Assembly: GCA_016287995.1 (NCBI GenBank) | Contig: JAEEXW010000136.1 | Span: 1-7,263, forward strand | Length of the DNA: 7,263 bases | Source of the DNA: Bacteroidales bacterium | GTDB lineage: Bacteria > Bacteroidota > Bacteroidia > Bacteroidales > UBA3824 | Direction of reading: 5' to 3' | Shown here: one piece after another, positions 1-6,581 of the stretch | Layout of the letters: each line of letters begins with the position of its first letter | Position numbering within the stretch: the stretch's first letter is position 1 | Notes under the pieces: model-generated | What the model was told of the DNA's origin: nothing | The model's input: the letters and a program-made list of their open reading frames with translations, nothing else | Databases searched by the model: none | Made by a program: the position numbers and the translations under genes

Positions 1-2
1 GC

Positions 3-989
3 AAAAGCGAACTTTCGCGCGTTAAAAAATACACCGGCAAAAGCAACGTCAAAATCAAAATCGGTCTTAGAATGGCGATTGACGAAGAGTCGCAGTCGGC
101 ATATTACACTTCGAGGCTCGGAATGAGGGCTTCGGAAATGGCGGATTTTTACGTTAAAGAAATTCAGAGCGACGAAAATCTCGAACTCAAACTCTTTCAC
201 TTTTTCATTGATTCGGGCATAAAAGACAGTTTTTATTATTGGACGGAGTTTCAGAAAGCCGTGAAAAAATACATCGAACTGAAAAAACTTTGTCCTTCGT
301 TGGAAGATTTTGACCTCGGCGGCGGTTTCCCAATCCGCAACCAACTCGGTTTTGAATACGATTACGAATACATTATCCGCGAAATCGTCAGAATCTTAAA
401 AGAGTCATGCCTTGCTGAGGACGTTCAGGAGCCGAATATTATTACGGAGTTCGGAAAATATACGGTCGGAGAGTCGGGTGCCGTGATATTCAAGGTTCTT
501 GACCAAAAGCAGCAAAACGACACCGAACTTTGGTATATTATCGACAACTCTTTGATGACTACGATTCCCGATGCTTGGAGCGCAAACGAAAGGTTTATAC
601 TTTTGCCAATCAACAAATGGAATCACGAATGTACAAGGGTTAATATCGGCGGCATAAGTTGCGATCATTCAGACTATTATAATTCCGAAGATATGAATCA
701 GCATGTGATTTTGCCGTCATATAAGAGCAGCGAAAACGAACCTTTGTACATCGGATTTTTCCACACGGGCGCATATCAGGATTCGATTGCGGGTTACGGC
801 GGAATCAAGCACTGTCTGTTGCCCTCACCGAAACATATCGTGGTTTATAGGGACGAAACTACCGGCAATTTCAAGGATTATTGTTACAGGGACGAGCAGA
901 CGGTGGACGAAATGTTCCATATCTTGGGATACGACCATCCGGAGCAAAATCCGGTGTTAAGGAAGAAAAAACACGAAGAAGACTTTTAA
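3..989 (+). CDS. speA: Arginine decarboxylase, PLP-dependent (5' end outside window)
   Basis: The protein probably decarboxylates arginine to agmatine, the first step of the agmatine route to polyamines, in the cytoplasm. The reading frame is open from base 3, so the Met codon at 72 is internal; 328 residues are visible. From memory, Bacteroidota members of this fold-type III family are about 460 residues, so roughly the first 135 are missing, including the Lys that binds PLP. Visible landmarks, numbered from base 3, are the barrel strand LHFF-type segment near residues 64-68, the glycine-rich phosphate loop GGGFP at 106-110, the TEFGKYTVGESGA segment near 148-160 (in place of the EPGR-like motif), the catalytic Cys-Asp pair at 220-221 (GGISCDHSD), and the TGAYQ motif with a PLP-contacting Tyr at 255-259. 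The length and motifs fit the short Bacteroidota arginine decarboxylase rather than the ~630-residue enterobacterial SpeA. Diaminopimelate or ornithine decarboxylase are less likely alternatives. A hemerythrin gene follows after 6 bases. Confidence 0.87.
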   Translation, partial: KSELSRVKKYTGKSNVKIKIGLRMAIDEESQSAYYTSRLGMRASEMADFYVKEIQSDENLELKLFHFFIDSGIKDSFYYWTEFQKAVKKYIELKKLCPSLEDFDLGGGFPIRNQLGFEYDYEYIIREIVRILKESCLAEDVQEPNIITEFGKYTVGESGAVIFKVLDQKQQNDTELWYIIDNSLMTTIPDAWSANERFILLPINKWNHECTRVNIGGISCDHSDYYNSEDMNQHVILPSYKSSENEPLYIGFFHTGAYQDSIAGYGGIKHCLLPSPKHIVVYRDETTGNFKDYCYRDEQTVDEMFHILGYDHPEQNPVLRKKKHEEDF

Positions 990-995
990 AAAAAT

Positions 996-1643
996 ATGAA
1001 TACAGAAATAATAACTCCTAAAATGGAGTTGCATGAATTGATAGAGAAAAACAACAGAATTTTGTTGTTGATGGAGCATTTTGGCACAGGTTTTACCGTT
1101 GCCGATTTGACAATTGATGAATTGTGTCGTCTAAGGGACATAAATCCTGAAATTTTTGCGTGTTTCTGCAATCTCTATAATGGCAATTTTCAGAATTTTT
1201 ACGAGCCGAAAAACGCTGATGACATCTCTCAGATGATAGTTTTTCTTGAAAACGCCCACCGTTATTATTTGGACGAAATCTATCCTGAAATAAAGTTTTA
1301 CATCAAAAAACTTTCAGAAATCAACGATACGGACGATATAAAAATGGTTGAAAAGTTTTTTGAGTCGTATTTTTCGGAGGTGAAAAAGCATTTGGAATAC
1401 GAGCAGAAAAAATTGTTTCCGATGTTGCGTTCGATGGATTTTTCGGCGAAAGGCGGTTCAAAAATCCGGCACGGCGACATCGAAACCAAACTTGCGGATT
1501 TGAAAAACCTGCTGTTGAAGCATATCCGTCTTGTTGACAAAAACGGTTTCAAACGCAGACTTCTTTCTGCAATGTTGGAATTTCAGTTCGATTTGAACAT
1601 TCATTCAATGATTGAAGAAAACCTTCTAAAAATTATAAAATAA
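996..1643 (+). CDS. Hemerythrin-like di-iron protein (YtfE/ScdA/RIC-like)
   Basis: This 215-residue soluble protein is predicted to be a four-helix-bundle hemerythrin (HHE) protein. The ligand set expected for a Ric/YtfE-type di-iron site is all present: His88, His132 with Glu136 (HxxxE), His159 with Glu163, and His203 with Glu207. Relatives such as YtfE and ScdA repair iron-sulfur clusters or handle nitric oxide and oxygen stress. The head (residues 10-65) matches the short N-terminal module of Bacteroidales hemerythrins (an LIEKN...LLLMEHFG...DLTIDELC pattern), which replaces the cysteine-containing ScdA N-domain; Cys44, Cys56 and Cys58 lie within it. The ATG at 996 is 6 bases after the decarboxylase stop, so the two genes are probably co-transcribed. 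The upstream sequence is A-rich with no Shine-Dalgarno, as is usual in Bacteroidota. The family call is firm; the exact role (cluster repair, NO/O2 sensing, storage) cannot be read from sequence. Confidence 0.85.
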   Translation: MNTEIITPKMELHELIEKNNRILLLMEHFGTGFTVADLTIDELCRLRDINPEIFACFCNLYNGNFQNFYEPKNADDISQMIVFLENAHRYYLDEIYPEIKFYIKKLSEINDTDDIKMVEKFFESYFSEVKKHLEYEQKKLFPMLRSMDFSAKGGSKIRHGDIETKLADLKNLLLKHIRLVDKNGFKRRLLSAMLEFQFDLNIHSMIEENLLKIIK

Positions 1644-1665
1644 AGGGTTAAAAATATAATAAAAT

Positions 1666-1812
1666 ATGGGAGCAGTTGTATTAATTGATGTTGCAAACGA
1701 TGAACCTAACGAGGTAACAAAAGCCGCAATAGAAGAGATAAGGTCGGGTAAAAATCCCGAAAAAGTCTATACTGACGTGTCGGACCTGATAAGGGCGGAC
1801 ATTGGGAGATAA
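1666..1812 (+). CDS. Small ORF resembling the C-terminal part of a RelB/DinJ-type antitoxin
   Basis: This is an ATG-started ORF of 48 codons ending in TAA, 22 bases after the hemerythrin stop. Its sequence (MGAVVLIDVANDEPNEVT, then an AAIEEIRSGKNPEKVYTDV segment, then SDLIRADIGR) resembles the C-terminal, toxin-wrapping part of RelB/DinJ antitoxins, where a PN..T.AAIEE helix is followed by a YTDV-D-L tail. The N-terminal ribbon-helix-helix DNA-binding domain of about 45 residues is absent, and no RelE/YafQ-type toxin gene follows: the next gene converges 9 bases away. It is therefore either a remnant of a toxin-antitoxin locus or a tiny orphan protein. Codon use looks like its neighbours. The similarity is from memory of family patterns, so the functional call is weak, and expression is uncertain. 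Confidence 0.45.
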   Translation: MGAVVLIDVANDEPNEVTKAAIEEIRSGKNPEKVYTDVSDLIRADIGR

Positions 1813-1821
1813 TCCTTTAAC

Positions 1822-3165
1822 TTATTGACTAAGCCTTTGGACGGTTTCTGTAATTCTGTCTTCACCGACGGTCTTGTGAATTATGTAACCGTCCTTGTCA
1901 ATGACATACAAAACCGGCGTTGAAACCACGTAGTAATATTCCCTGTAACGCGAAAGGTTTTCAACGTCGCAACAGTCAACCCAAGGAAAATTTTTCTTTT
2001 CAGAATTGTATTTTAGCGACTCGTAACTGTGTTTGTCGTTTGTTACTGAAATTACGGTTATGTTCTTGTTAATCAGATTGTTGTAATAAAACTTAATGGC
2101 GTTTTCCGCACTGTCGCAGTGTCCGCAGCCGTTAGCCCAAAAAAGTAAAAGAAGTTTGTCTTTTATGTTGTCGAAAATGTTCAAAGAGTCGCCCGTAATC
2201 GTGTTTCTGACACGGAGATTCACCGCTTTTGAACCGACCATCGATGCCGCGTAAATGTCCCGTTGTTCTTTTATCATCTGACGGATTTCCTCAGAGAGAT
2301 TTTTTACCGTATCCGCCAAAAAATATTTATCAGCCAAACGTACAAAAACCTCGTTGATGCCAAGTTTGTAAAACGAACGGTAAAAGTTTAACAGATAACT
2401 TGTTACGTAATGATAATTTGATGTATTGGCTTTTGCTTTTGAGATTATCAAGTCGTTTTGCCGCATAATCTCGTACTGACCTTCTTCAATGTGTCGTGCA
2501 ATGTGTGCGCGTATGACTTTGTAAAAAAACGGCGTTCTAAGGAGTGCCTCGTTAGAAAAATTTACATGTTCCAACTGCGTGTTGCCGGGGTGAGTGGTCG
2601 CGTTGAGACAGTCAAGCATGTCTGAAAGCATATTGCCTTTGTTGTTTGCAATCGTCTCTCTTAAAGCCTTTTGATAAGCGGAGTCTATTTCGGCAAGTTG
2701 CTTGTCGTAACCGGGAATTTTTGAAGAATCCTTCTCGTATTTTTTCAGTGTGTCTATTCTTGCTTGCTCAATGTTCAGAGCCGTCATATCGCGCTGATAG
2801 TCAAAGAATTTTGCATTAACATCAGAACCCGTTATTTTCATTGTTTTTTGCGGGTTCTTGGTATCGCATTTCATTGTAAAATTTTGGTTGTCTTTGTCGA
2901 TTAAAATGTCAAAATAGTTTTTGTCGCCGTCCAAAATCACGCTGTAAATGCCGCCCGGCAAAGGGTGGTCTCCTTCAAAAACCACCGTTGAGCCGGACTG
3001 CGGGGCAGAATCAACCGCCAAATACTGCTTTTCTTCGTAATAATACGCAAGCCTTACTTTTTGCGGCGTGTAGTGCGAAAACTTTATTGTCAGTTTGTAA
3101 CCTTGTGAAAAACAAGTTGTTACAATAAGCAACGCTGACAAAGACAACCAAAACTTTTTCATCAT
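1822..3165 (-). CDS. Exported thioredoxin-like protein, DUF4369/DUF5106-like (CGHC active site)
   Basis: This 447-residue protein is probably a periplasmic thiol-disulfide oxidoreductase. It begins with a signal peptide (KK followed by a hydrophobic stretch to about residue 17) and a probable signal peptidase I site before Gln21 (CFS-QGY). Cys18 sits in VTTC, a poor lipobox, so a lipoprotein is less likely. Residues 21-115 are beta-rich and DUF4369-like. Residues 116-310 are helical and DUF5106-like. The C-terminal thioredoxin fold (about 313-447) has the redox motif CGHC at 347-350 after FWANG, and a cis-Pro at 417 (STP). A vicinal Cys398-Cys399 pair lies in the fold. The first ATG overlaps the TGA of the upstream paralog (ATGA), pointing to translational coupling; a second Met codon follows directly, so Met2 is an alternative start. 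The redox partner is unknown; oxidase, reductase or isomerase roles are all open. Confidence 0.82.
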   Translation of the reverse strand: MMKKFWLSLSALLIVTTCFSQGYKLTIKFSHYTPQKVRLAYYYEEKQYLAVDSAPQSGSTVVFEGDHPLPGGIYSVILDGDKNYFDILIDKDNQNFTMKCDTKNPQKTMKITGSDVNAKFFDYQRDMTALNIEQARIDTLKKYEKDSSKIPGYDKQLAEIDSAYQKALRETIANNKGNMLSDMLDCLNATTHPGNTQLEHVNFSNEALLRTPFFYKVIRAHIARHIEEGQYEIMRQNDLIISKAKANTSNYHYVTSYLLNFYRSFYKLGINEVFVRLADKYFLADTVKNLSEEIRQMIKEQRDIYAASMVGSKAVNLRVRNTITGDSLNIFDNIKDKLLLLFWANGCGHCDSAENAIKFYYNNLINKNITVISVTNDKHSYESLKYNSEKKNFPWVDCCDVENLSRYREYYYVVSTPVLYVIDKDGYIIHKTVGEDRITETVQRLSQ

Positions 3166-4754
3166 TTTTTCTTTTCTTCTTCTTCCAACATCGTTATCAA
3201 CTCGTATGCCTGAGTGTGCGAAATTCTTTTAGCGAGGATTTCGTTGTCCTTGTTCAAAAGGTAAATTGTCGGCGTAGAATTGATGTCATAATTTGTTCTG
3301 TATTGGTCAAACGGGTTGAAAATGTTGTGCCAGCCCGGAACGTTGTAAATTCCTTTTTCTTGCAAGAAGTCAAAACATTTTCCGATATGACGGCTTACTC
3401 CTGCCAAATCGTCAACAGATTTGTTCATGTAAACGGCGAAAACTTCGCAGCCTGTTGTACTCAAAGTGTCTTTGAAAAACTGCAACAGTTTTGGCATTTC
3501 CTCTTTACAGTGCGAACAGTCAGGCTCCCAGAAAACCAGCAACTTATACTTTGCCTGCATTTGATGAACCGAGTAATAATTCCGTCCGAATTTTGTGATA
3601 AACTCGTCAAGAAGTTTTACGACGTCGTTTCTGCGGGCTTCAAAATCGGGTTTTGCCTTTTCGATTTCAACGCCTTTGGTTTTGAGTTCCTCGATTGCGG
3701 GACGGAGAGCCTCCATGCCTTCTTTGGAATCAGGTATCAGTTTGATAGTCAAGTCTTTGGAAATATTGCCGACAAGACAGTTTTTCTTTTTGTCAACTCT
3801 CTCTTTGAGTTTGGTTTTGAAAGAGTCGGTGTCCCAAAAAGCATCTTTTATGTAAATGTCTGCAAGTGAGCAATATACGTTTTCTGCGACCATGTTTTCG
3901 CTTTTAGCGTACTTGTTGAAAAAGTACACGAGCATAAAACGGAAAAGTTCGCCGTTTTTCTCGTTGAGTTTGCCTTTCGGACGGGTTTTGTTTACGAGCC
4001 ACGTCGTCTCTTTTATCAGAGAATCAGGCATTTGGATAACCATCTGGTCGATGTATCTTTCGATTTTTGGCTGGTAAATCGGCGTGCGGAGAAGTGCGCC
4101 GTTTGAAACGTCAAAATTGTCAAAAAAGTGAGCCTTGTACCAGAAATATCTTTCCCTTTGGTCGGTAATGTTATCAGGGACAGCAACATCGCGTGTCGCC
4201 GTCAAAAATTTTGAGAAAAACATATCGGGATATTGGCTGATTTGAGCCTGATATTTTTCTTCTACTTCTTTGTTAAGAGCCTCTTGTTTGGCAATGATTT
4301 CTTTTTCTTTTTCCTCTTTGCCTTTGATTTTTTCATATTGTTCTCTTAATTCGGAAAATTCTTTTTGTTTTTCGCCGAGAAATTTTTGGTAATCCATAAA
4401 CACCTGATTTTCAAGGCTGTTTTTTATAACAACGTGTTTTAGAAAATCGGTTGTATCGTTTTCAATATAAAATTTTTCGCCCGCTTTTTGGTCGATGAGG
4501 AAATCGAAATACGTTTTTTTCGGCAAGAAAATAAAATACATACCCGTTGGCAGGGCTTCTTTGCCTTTGAAAACTCCGTAGCCGTTTTTATCAGTTATAA
4601 CAGTGTCGTCGGGGATAAGCCTTTCGTTGAAATGGTGGCCTAAAATTAGTGTGTCGTTGACAACGTGGTTGATTTTCACTTCAATTTCATACCCTTGCGC
4701 AAAAACTGCCGCAGGAAGAATCAAAGTCAGCAAAAATAAAAAAATTCTTTTCAT
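3162..4754 (-). CDS. Exported thioredoxin-like protein, DUF4369/DUF5106-like (CSHC active site, with insertion)
   Basis: This 530-residue paralog of the next gene downstream shares its layout. A signal peptide (KR, hydrophobic stretch, AVFA-QGY; cleavage likely after Ala19) precedes a DUF4369-like beta domain (about 21-115). A highly charged, probably coiled helix follows at 122-170 (rich in K/E), then a helical DUF5106-like region. Both paralogs share an ALLRTP segment (here 220-225). The thioredoxin fold has CSHC at 413-416 after FWEPD and a cis-Pro at 495 (STP). Unlike its paralog it carries about 60 extra residues (341-402), mostly charged and helical, between the strand before the active site (SKDLTIKLI) and the strand carrying it (KLLVFWE). 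It ends in a charged EEEEKKK tail. It is predicted to be periplasmic and redox-active on unknown substrates. It is the first gene of the pair and lies 85 bases after the DPM1-like gene. Confidence 0.82.
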   Translation of the reverse strand: MKRIFLFLLTLILPAAVFAQGYEIEVKINHVVNDTLILGHHFNERLIPDDTVITDKNGYGVFKGKEALPTGMYFIFLPKKTYFDFLIDQKAGEKFYIENDTTDFLKHVVIKNSLENQVFMDYQKFLGEKQKEFSELREQYEKIKGKEEKEKEIIAKQEALNKEVEEKYQAQISQYPDMFFSKFLTATRDVAVPDNITDQRERYFWYKAHFFDNFDVSNGALLRTPIYQPKIERYIDQMVIQMPDSLIKETTWLVNKTRPKGKLNEKNGELFRFMLVYFFNKYAKSENMVAENVYCSLADIYIKDAFWDTDSFKTKLKERVDKKKNCLVGNISKDLTIKLIPDSKEGMEALRPAIEELKTKGVEIEKAKPDFEARRNDVVKLLDEFITKFGRNYYSVHQMQAKYKLLVFWEPDCSHCKEEMPKLLQFFKDTLSTTGCEVFAVYMNKSVDDLAGVSRHIGKCFDFLQEKGIYNVPGWHNIFNPFDQYRTNYDINSTPTIYLLNKDNEILAKRISHTQAYELITMLEEEEKKK

Positions 4755-4782
4755 CTCTTTTAAATTTTATGTTTTCAGTTTA

Positions 4783-4790
4783 CAAAGTAA
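4783..4790 (-). promoter_or_regulatory. Weak candidate Bacteroidota -7 element upstream of the thioredoxin-like pair
   Basis: Read on the minus strand this is TTACTTTG, one mismatch from the Bacteroidota -7 consensus TAnnTTTG. It lies about 28 bases before the start codon of the CSHC paralog, within the only minus-strand gap long enough for a promoter. No convincing -33 TTG element sits at the expected distance, so the call is tentative. If real, transcription would start near 4776 and give a leader of about 20 bases. Confidence 0.25.
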
Positions 4791-4839
4791 CGCAAAAAAA
4801 CAATATAATCGTTTAACGGTTAACAATATTTAATTAATT

Positions 4840-5568
4840 TCAGTATTTTTTGAACCAACTTCTGATTTTCATCATCAAAACGCCCCAAACCGCTTCGCCG
4901 AAAATATTTGTTGACATTTTGGAGGTTCCAAGACTGCGGTCGGTAAAAATTATCGGCACTTCTTTTATCTTGAATTTCTTTTTCCAAGCGGTGAATTTCA
5001 TTTCGATTTGAAAACCGTAACCTTTCATTCTGACTTTGTCTAAGTCTATGGCTTCTAATACTTTACGGGTATAACATTTGAAACCCGCTGTTGTGTCCAT
5101 GATTTTCATGCGGGTTATAAACCTTACGTATGCAGAGCCGTAATAACTCATCAAAACCCTTCCTATCGGCCAGTTTACCACGTTAACGCCCGAAATGTAA
5201 CGGCTGCCGATTGACATATCGAAACCTTCTTTTGCGCAAGCGTTGTAAAGGTCGATTAACTTCTCCGGCGGGTGTGAAAAGTCTGCGTCCATCTCGAAAA
5301 TGTAATCGTATTTTCTTTCGATAGCCCATTTAAAACCCGTTATGTAGGCTGTTCCGAGTCCTAATTTTCCAGCGCGTTCCAAAATGAAAAGCCTATTAGA
5401 AAACTCATTCTTAATCAAGCCTTTAACAATGTCTGCCGTGCCGTCAGGAGAGTTGTCGTCGATGATTAACATATCGAACTCATCTTCCAAACAAAACACC
5501 GTGCGGATAATGCTTTCAATGTTTTCCTTTTCCTTATATGTCGGAATTATGACTACTTTGTTTGACAT
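4840..5568 (-). CDS. Polyprenol-phosphate mannosyltransferase, DPM1-like GT2
   Basis: This 242-residue family GT2 enzyme probably transfers mannose (or another hexose) from a GDP- or UDP-sugar to a polyprenyl phosphate at the cytoplasmic face of the inner membrane, providing a lipid-linked donor for periplasmic transferases. DPM1-type motifs appear in order: IPTYKEKENI (8-17), DDNSPDGT (37-44, nucleotide binding), DADFSHPP (94-101, the DxD metal site), GSRY (121-124), DTTAGFKCY (158-166), GYGFQIEM (183-190) and DRSLGTSKM (210-218). There is no C-terminal membrane domain, so it is the short peripheral type. The 242 residues match full-length bacterial DPM1 proteins. Its ATG overlaps the end of the upstream glycosyltransferase gene by 16 bases, so the two are likely translated together. 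Mannose specificity is the usual family assignment, not something the sequence proves. Confidence 0.88.
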   Translation of the reverse strand: MSNKVVIIPTYKEKENIESIIRTVFCLEDEFDMLIIDDNSPDGTADIVKGLIKNEFSNRLFILERAGKLGLGTAYITGFKWAIERKYDYIFEMDADFSHPPEKLIDLYNACAKEGFDMSIGSRYISGVNVVNWPIGRVLMSYYGSAYVRFITRMKIMDTTAGFKCYTRKVLEAIDLDKVRMKGYGFQIEMKFTAWKKKFKIKEVPIIFTDRSLGTSKMSTNIFGEAVWGVLMMKIRSWFKKY

Positions 5569-6581
5569 AAATCACTATATTTTTTTCGTTTTTTAACGAA
5601 ATATTCAAAAATTATGCTTTTATTATAAATTTCTTTATGTTTATAATTCTTTACTTGTTTTTTTAACTGTTTTCTTTCTTTTAACAGTTTTGGTAGTGAT
5701 TTGTACAACGCGAAATGCGCTTTCAAAACCGCCCCAAAAAAAGAAAATTTCCGTTGCAACAAATAAACTCCCGCCGAAAGTCCGTCCAAAATCATTCGCA
5801 TAAAAACTGTCCAAAAGCATTTTTTCGGTTCAAGGTTTTTGACAAGCATTTTTAGCGAGTTTCGGTAATTCAAGAAAAGTTTTCTCGGATTACCTTGTTC
5901 AAGAGTTCCGCCGCCTAAGTGAAAAACCTCAGATTCAGGACAATACATAATTTTGTAGCCGAGATTTTTTATTCGCCAGCAGAGGTCGATTTCTTCCATG
6001 TGCGCGAAAAAGTTTTCGTCAAAACCGCCGATATTTTTAAAAACCTCAGCCCTTATCACCAAAAACGCGCCCGAAGCCCAAAAAACTTCTTGAAGTTCGT
6101 TGTATTGGTTTTCGTCCTTTTCAACGGTGTCCAAAATTCTGCCTTTGCAAAACGGATAGCCGAATTTGTCAATAAAACCGCCCGCCGCGCCCGCGTATTC
6201 AAACATTTCGGGATTTTTCAGGGCTTTGATTTTCGGACAGCACGCCGCAATGTTCGGGTCTGAGTCCATTAATTTAATTATCGGACTCACAGCGTCGGAT
6301 TTTAGTAAAACATCGCTGTTGCAAAGCACAAAATACTCGCTGTCAGTGATTTGCGCTAACGCTTTGTTGTAACCGAGGGCAAAACCGTAATTCTTGTCAA
6401 GACGTATAGTTTTTACGCTCGGGAACTCTTTTTCCAGCAATAATAATGAATCGTCTGACGAATTGTTGTCCGCTACAACTACTTCTGTGTCAGCGTTTAA
6501 AGTGTGTGTTATGACTGACGGTAAGTAATTGCGCAAAAATTTTTCGCCGTTCCAATTCAATATTACAAGAGATGTTTTCAA
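5553..6581 (-). CDS. Family 2 glycosyltransferase (rhamnosyltransferase-like), TTG start
   Basis: This 342-residue GT-A glycosyltransferase probably acts in polysaccharide, O-antigen or glycoprotein glycan assembly on the cytoplasmic side of the membrane. Visible motifs are ILNWNG (7-12), ADNNSSDD (37-44), the metal-binding NSD (88-90, a variant of DxD), WASGA (168-172), GGFDENFF followed by EEIDLCWR (185-203, acceptor/catalytic region), and HLGGGT (221-226). Residues 256-300 are hydrophobic and amphipathic, then come Lys-rich helices, which suggests membrane attachment. The only start that preserves the N-terminal strand before NWNG is TTG at 6581-6579; the frame has a stop four codons further upstream and no ATG between. 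That TTG overlaps the TGA of the phosphatase gene (TTGA), a coupled arrangement. Donor and acceptor cannot be assigned; rhamnose is only a frequent annotation for this subgroup. Confidence 0.85.
   Translation of the reverse strand: MKTSLVILNWNGEKFLRNYLPSVITHTLNADTEVVVADNNSSDDSLLLLEKEFPSVKTIRLDKNYGFALGYNKALAQITDSEYFVLCNSDVLLKSDAVSPIIKLMDSDPNIAACCPKIKALKNPEMFEYAGAAGGFIDKFGYPFCKGRILDTVEKDENQYNELQEVFWASGAFLVIRAEVFKNIGGFDENFFAHMEEIDLCWRIKNLGYKIMYCPESEVFHLGGGTLEQGNPRKLFLNYRNSLKMLVKNLEPKKCFWTVFMRMILDGLSAGVYLLQRKFSFFGAVLKAHFALYKSLPKLLKERKQLKKQVKNYKHKEIYNKSIIFEYFVKKRKKYSDLCQTK

Noticed and set aside
1744..1760. Inverted repeat TCGGG-7 nt-CCCGA, possible terminator
   Set aside because: It lies inside the small ORF, the stem is only 5 bp, and it is followed by A-rich rather than T-rich sequence on the plus strand and by no T run on the minus strand.
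1813..1821. Bidirectional terminator between the convergent genes
   Set aside because: Only 9 bases separate the stops and no GC-rich hairpin or T tract is visible on either strand.
3216..3869. A 217-codon open frame on the plus strand opposite the 530-residue thioredoxin-like gene
   Set aside because: It lies wholly antisense to a well-supported gene, its product is Phe/Val-rich with no recognisable motif, and it reflects the Lys/Glu-rich codons of the real gene read backwards.
4813..4823. Short palindrome TTAACGGTTAA in the 85-base gap, possible operator or terminator stem
   Set aside because: Two 5-base arms around one base cannot form a stable hairpin and are expected by chance in AT-rich sequence; the nearby 7-base T run (minus strand) is not joined to a stem.
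5919..6263. Plus-strand open frames opposite the GT2 glycosyltransferase (114 and 68 codons)
   Set aside because: They are antisense to intact conserved motifs of the glycosyltransferase, have no promoter context and no recognisable domains.
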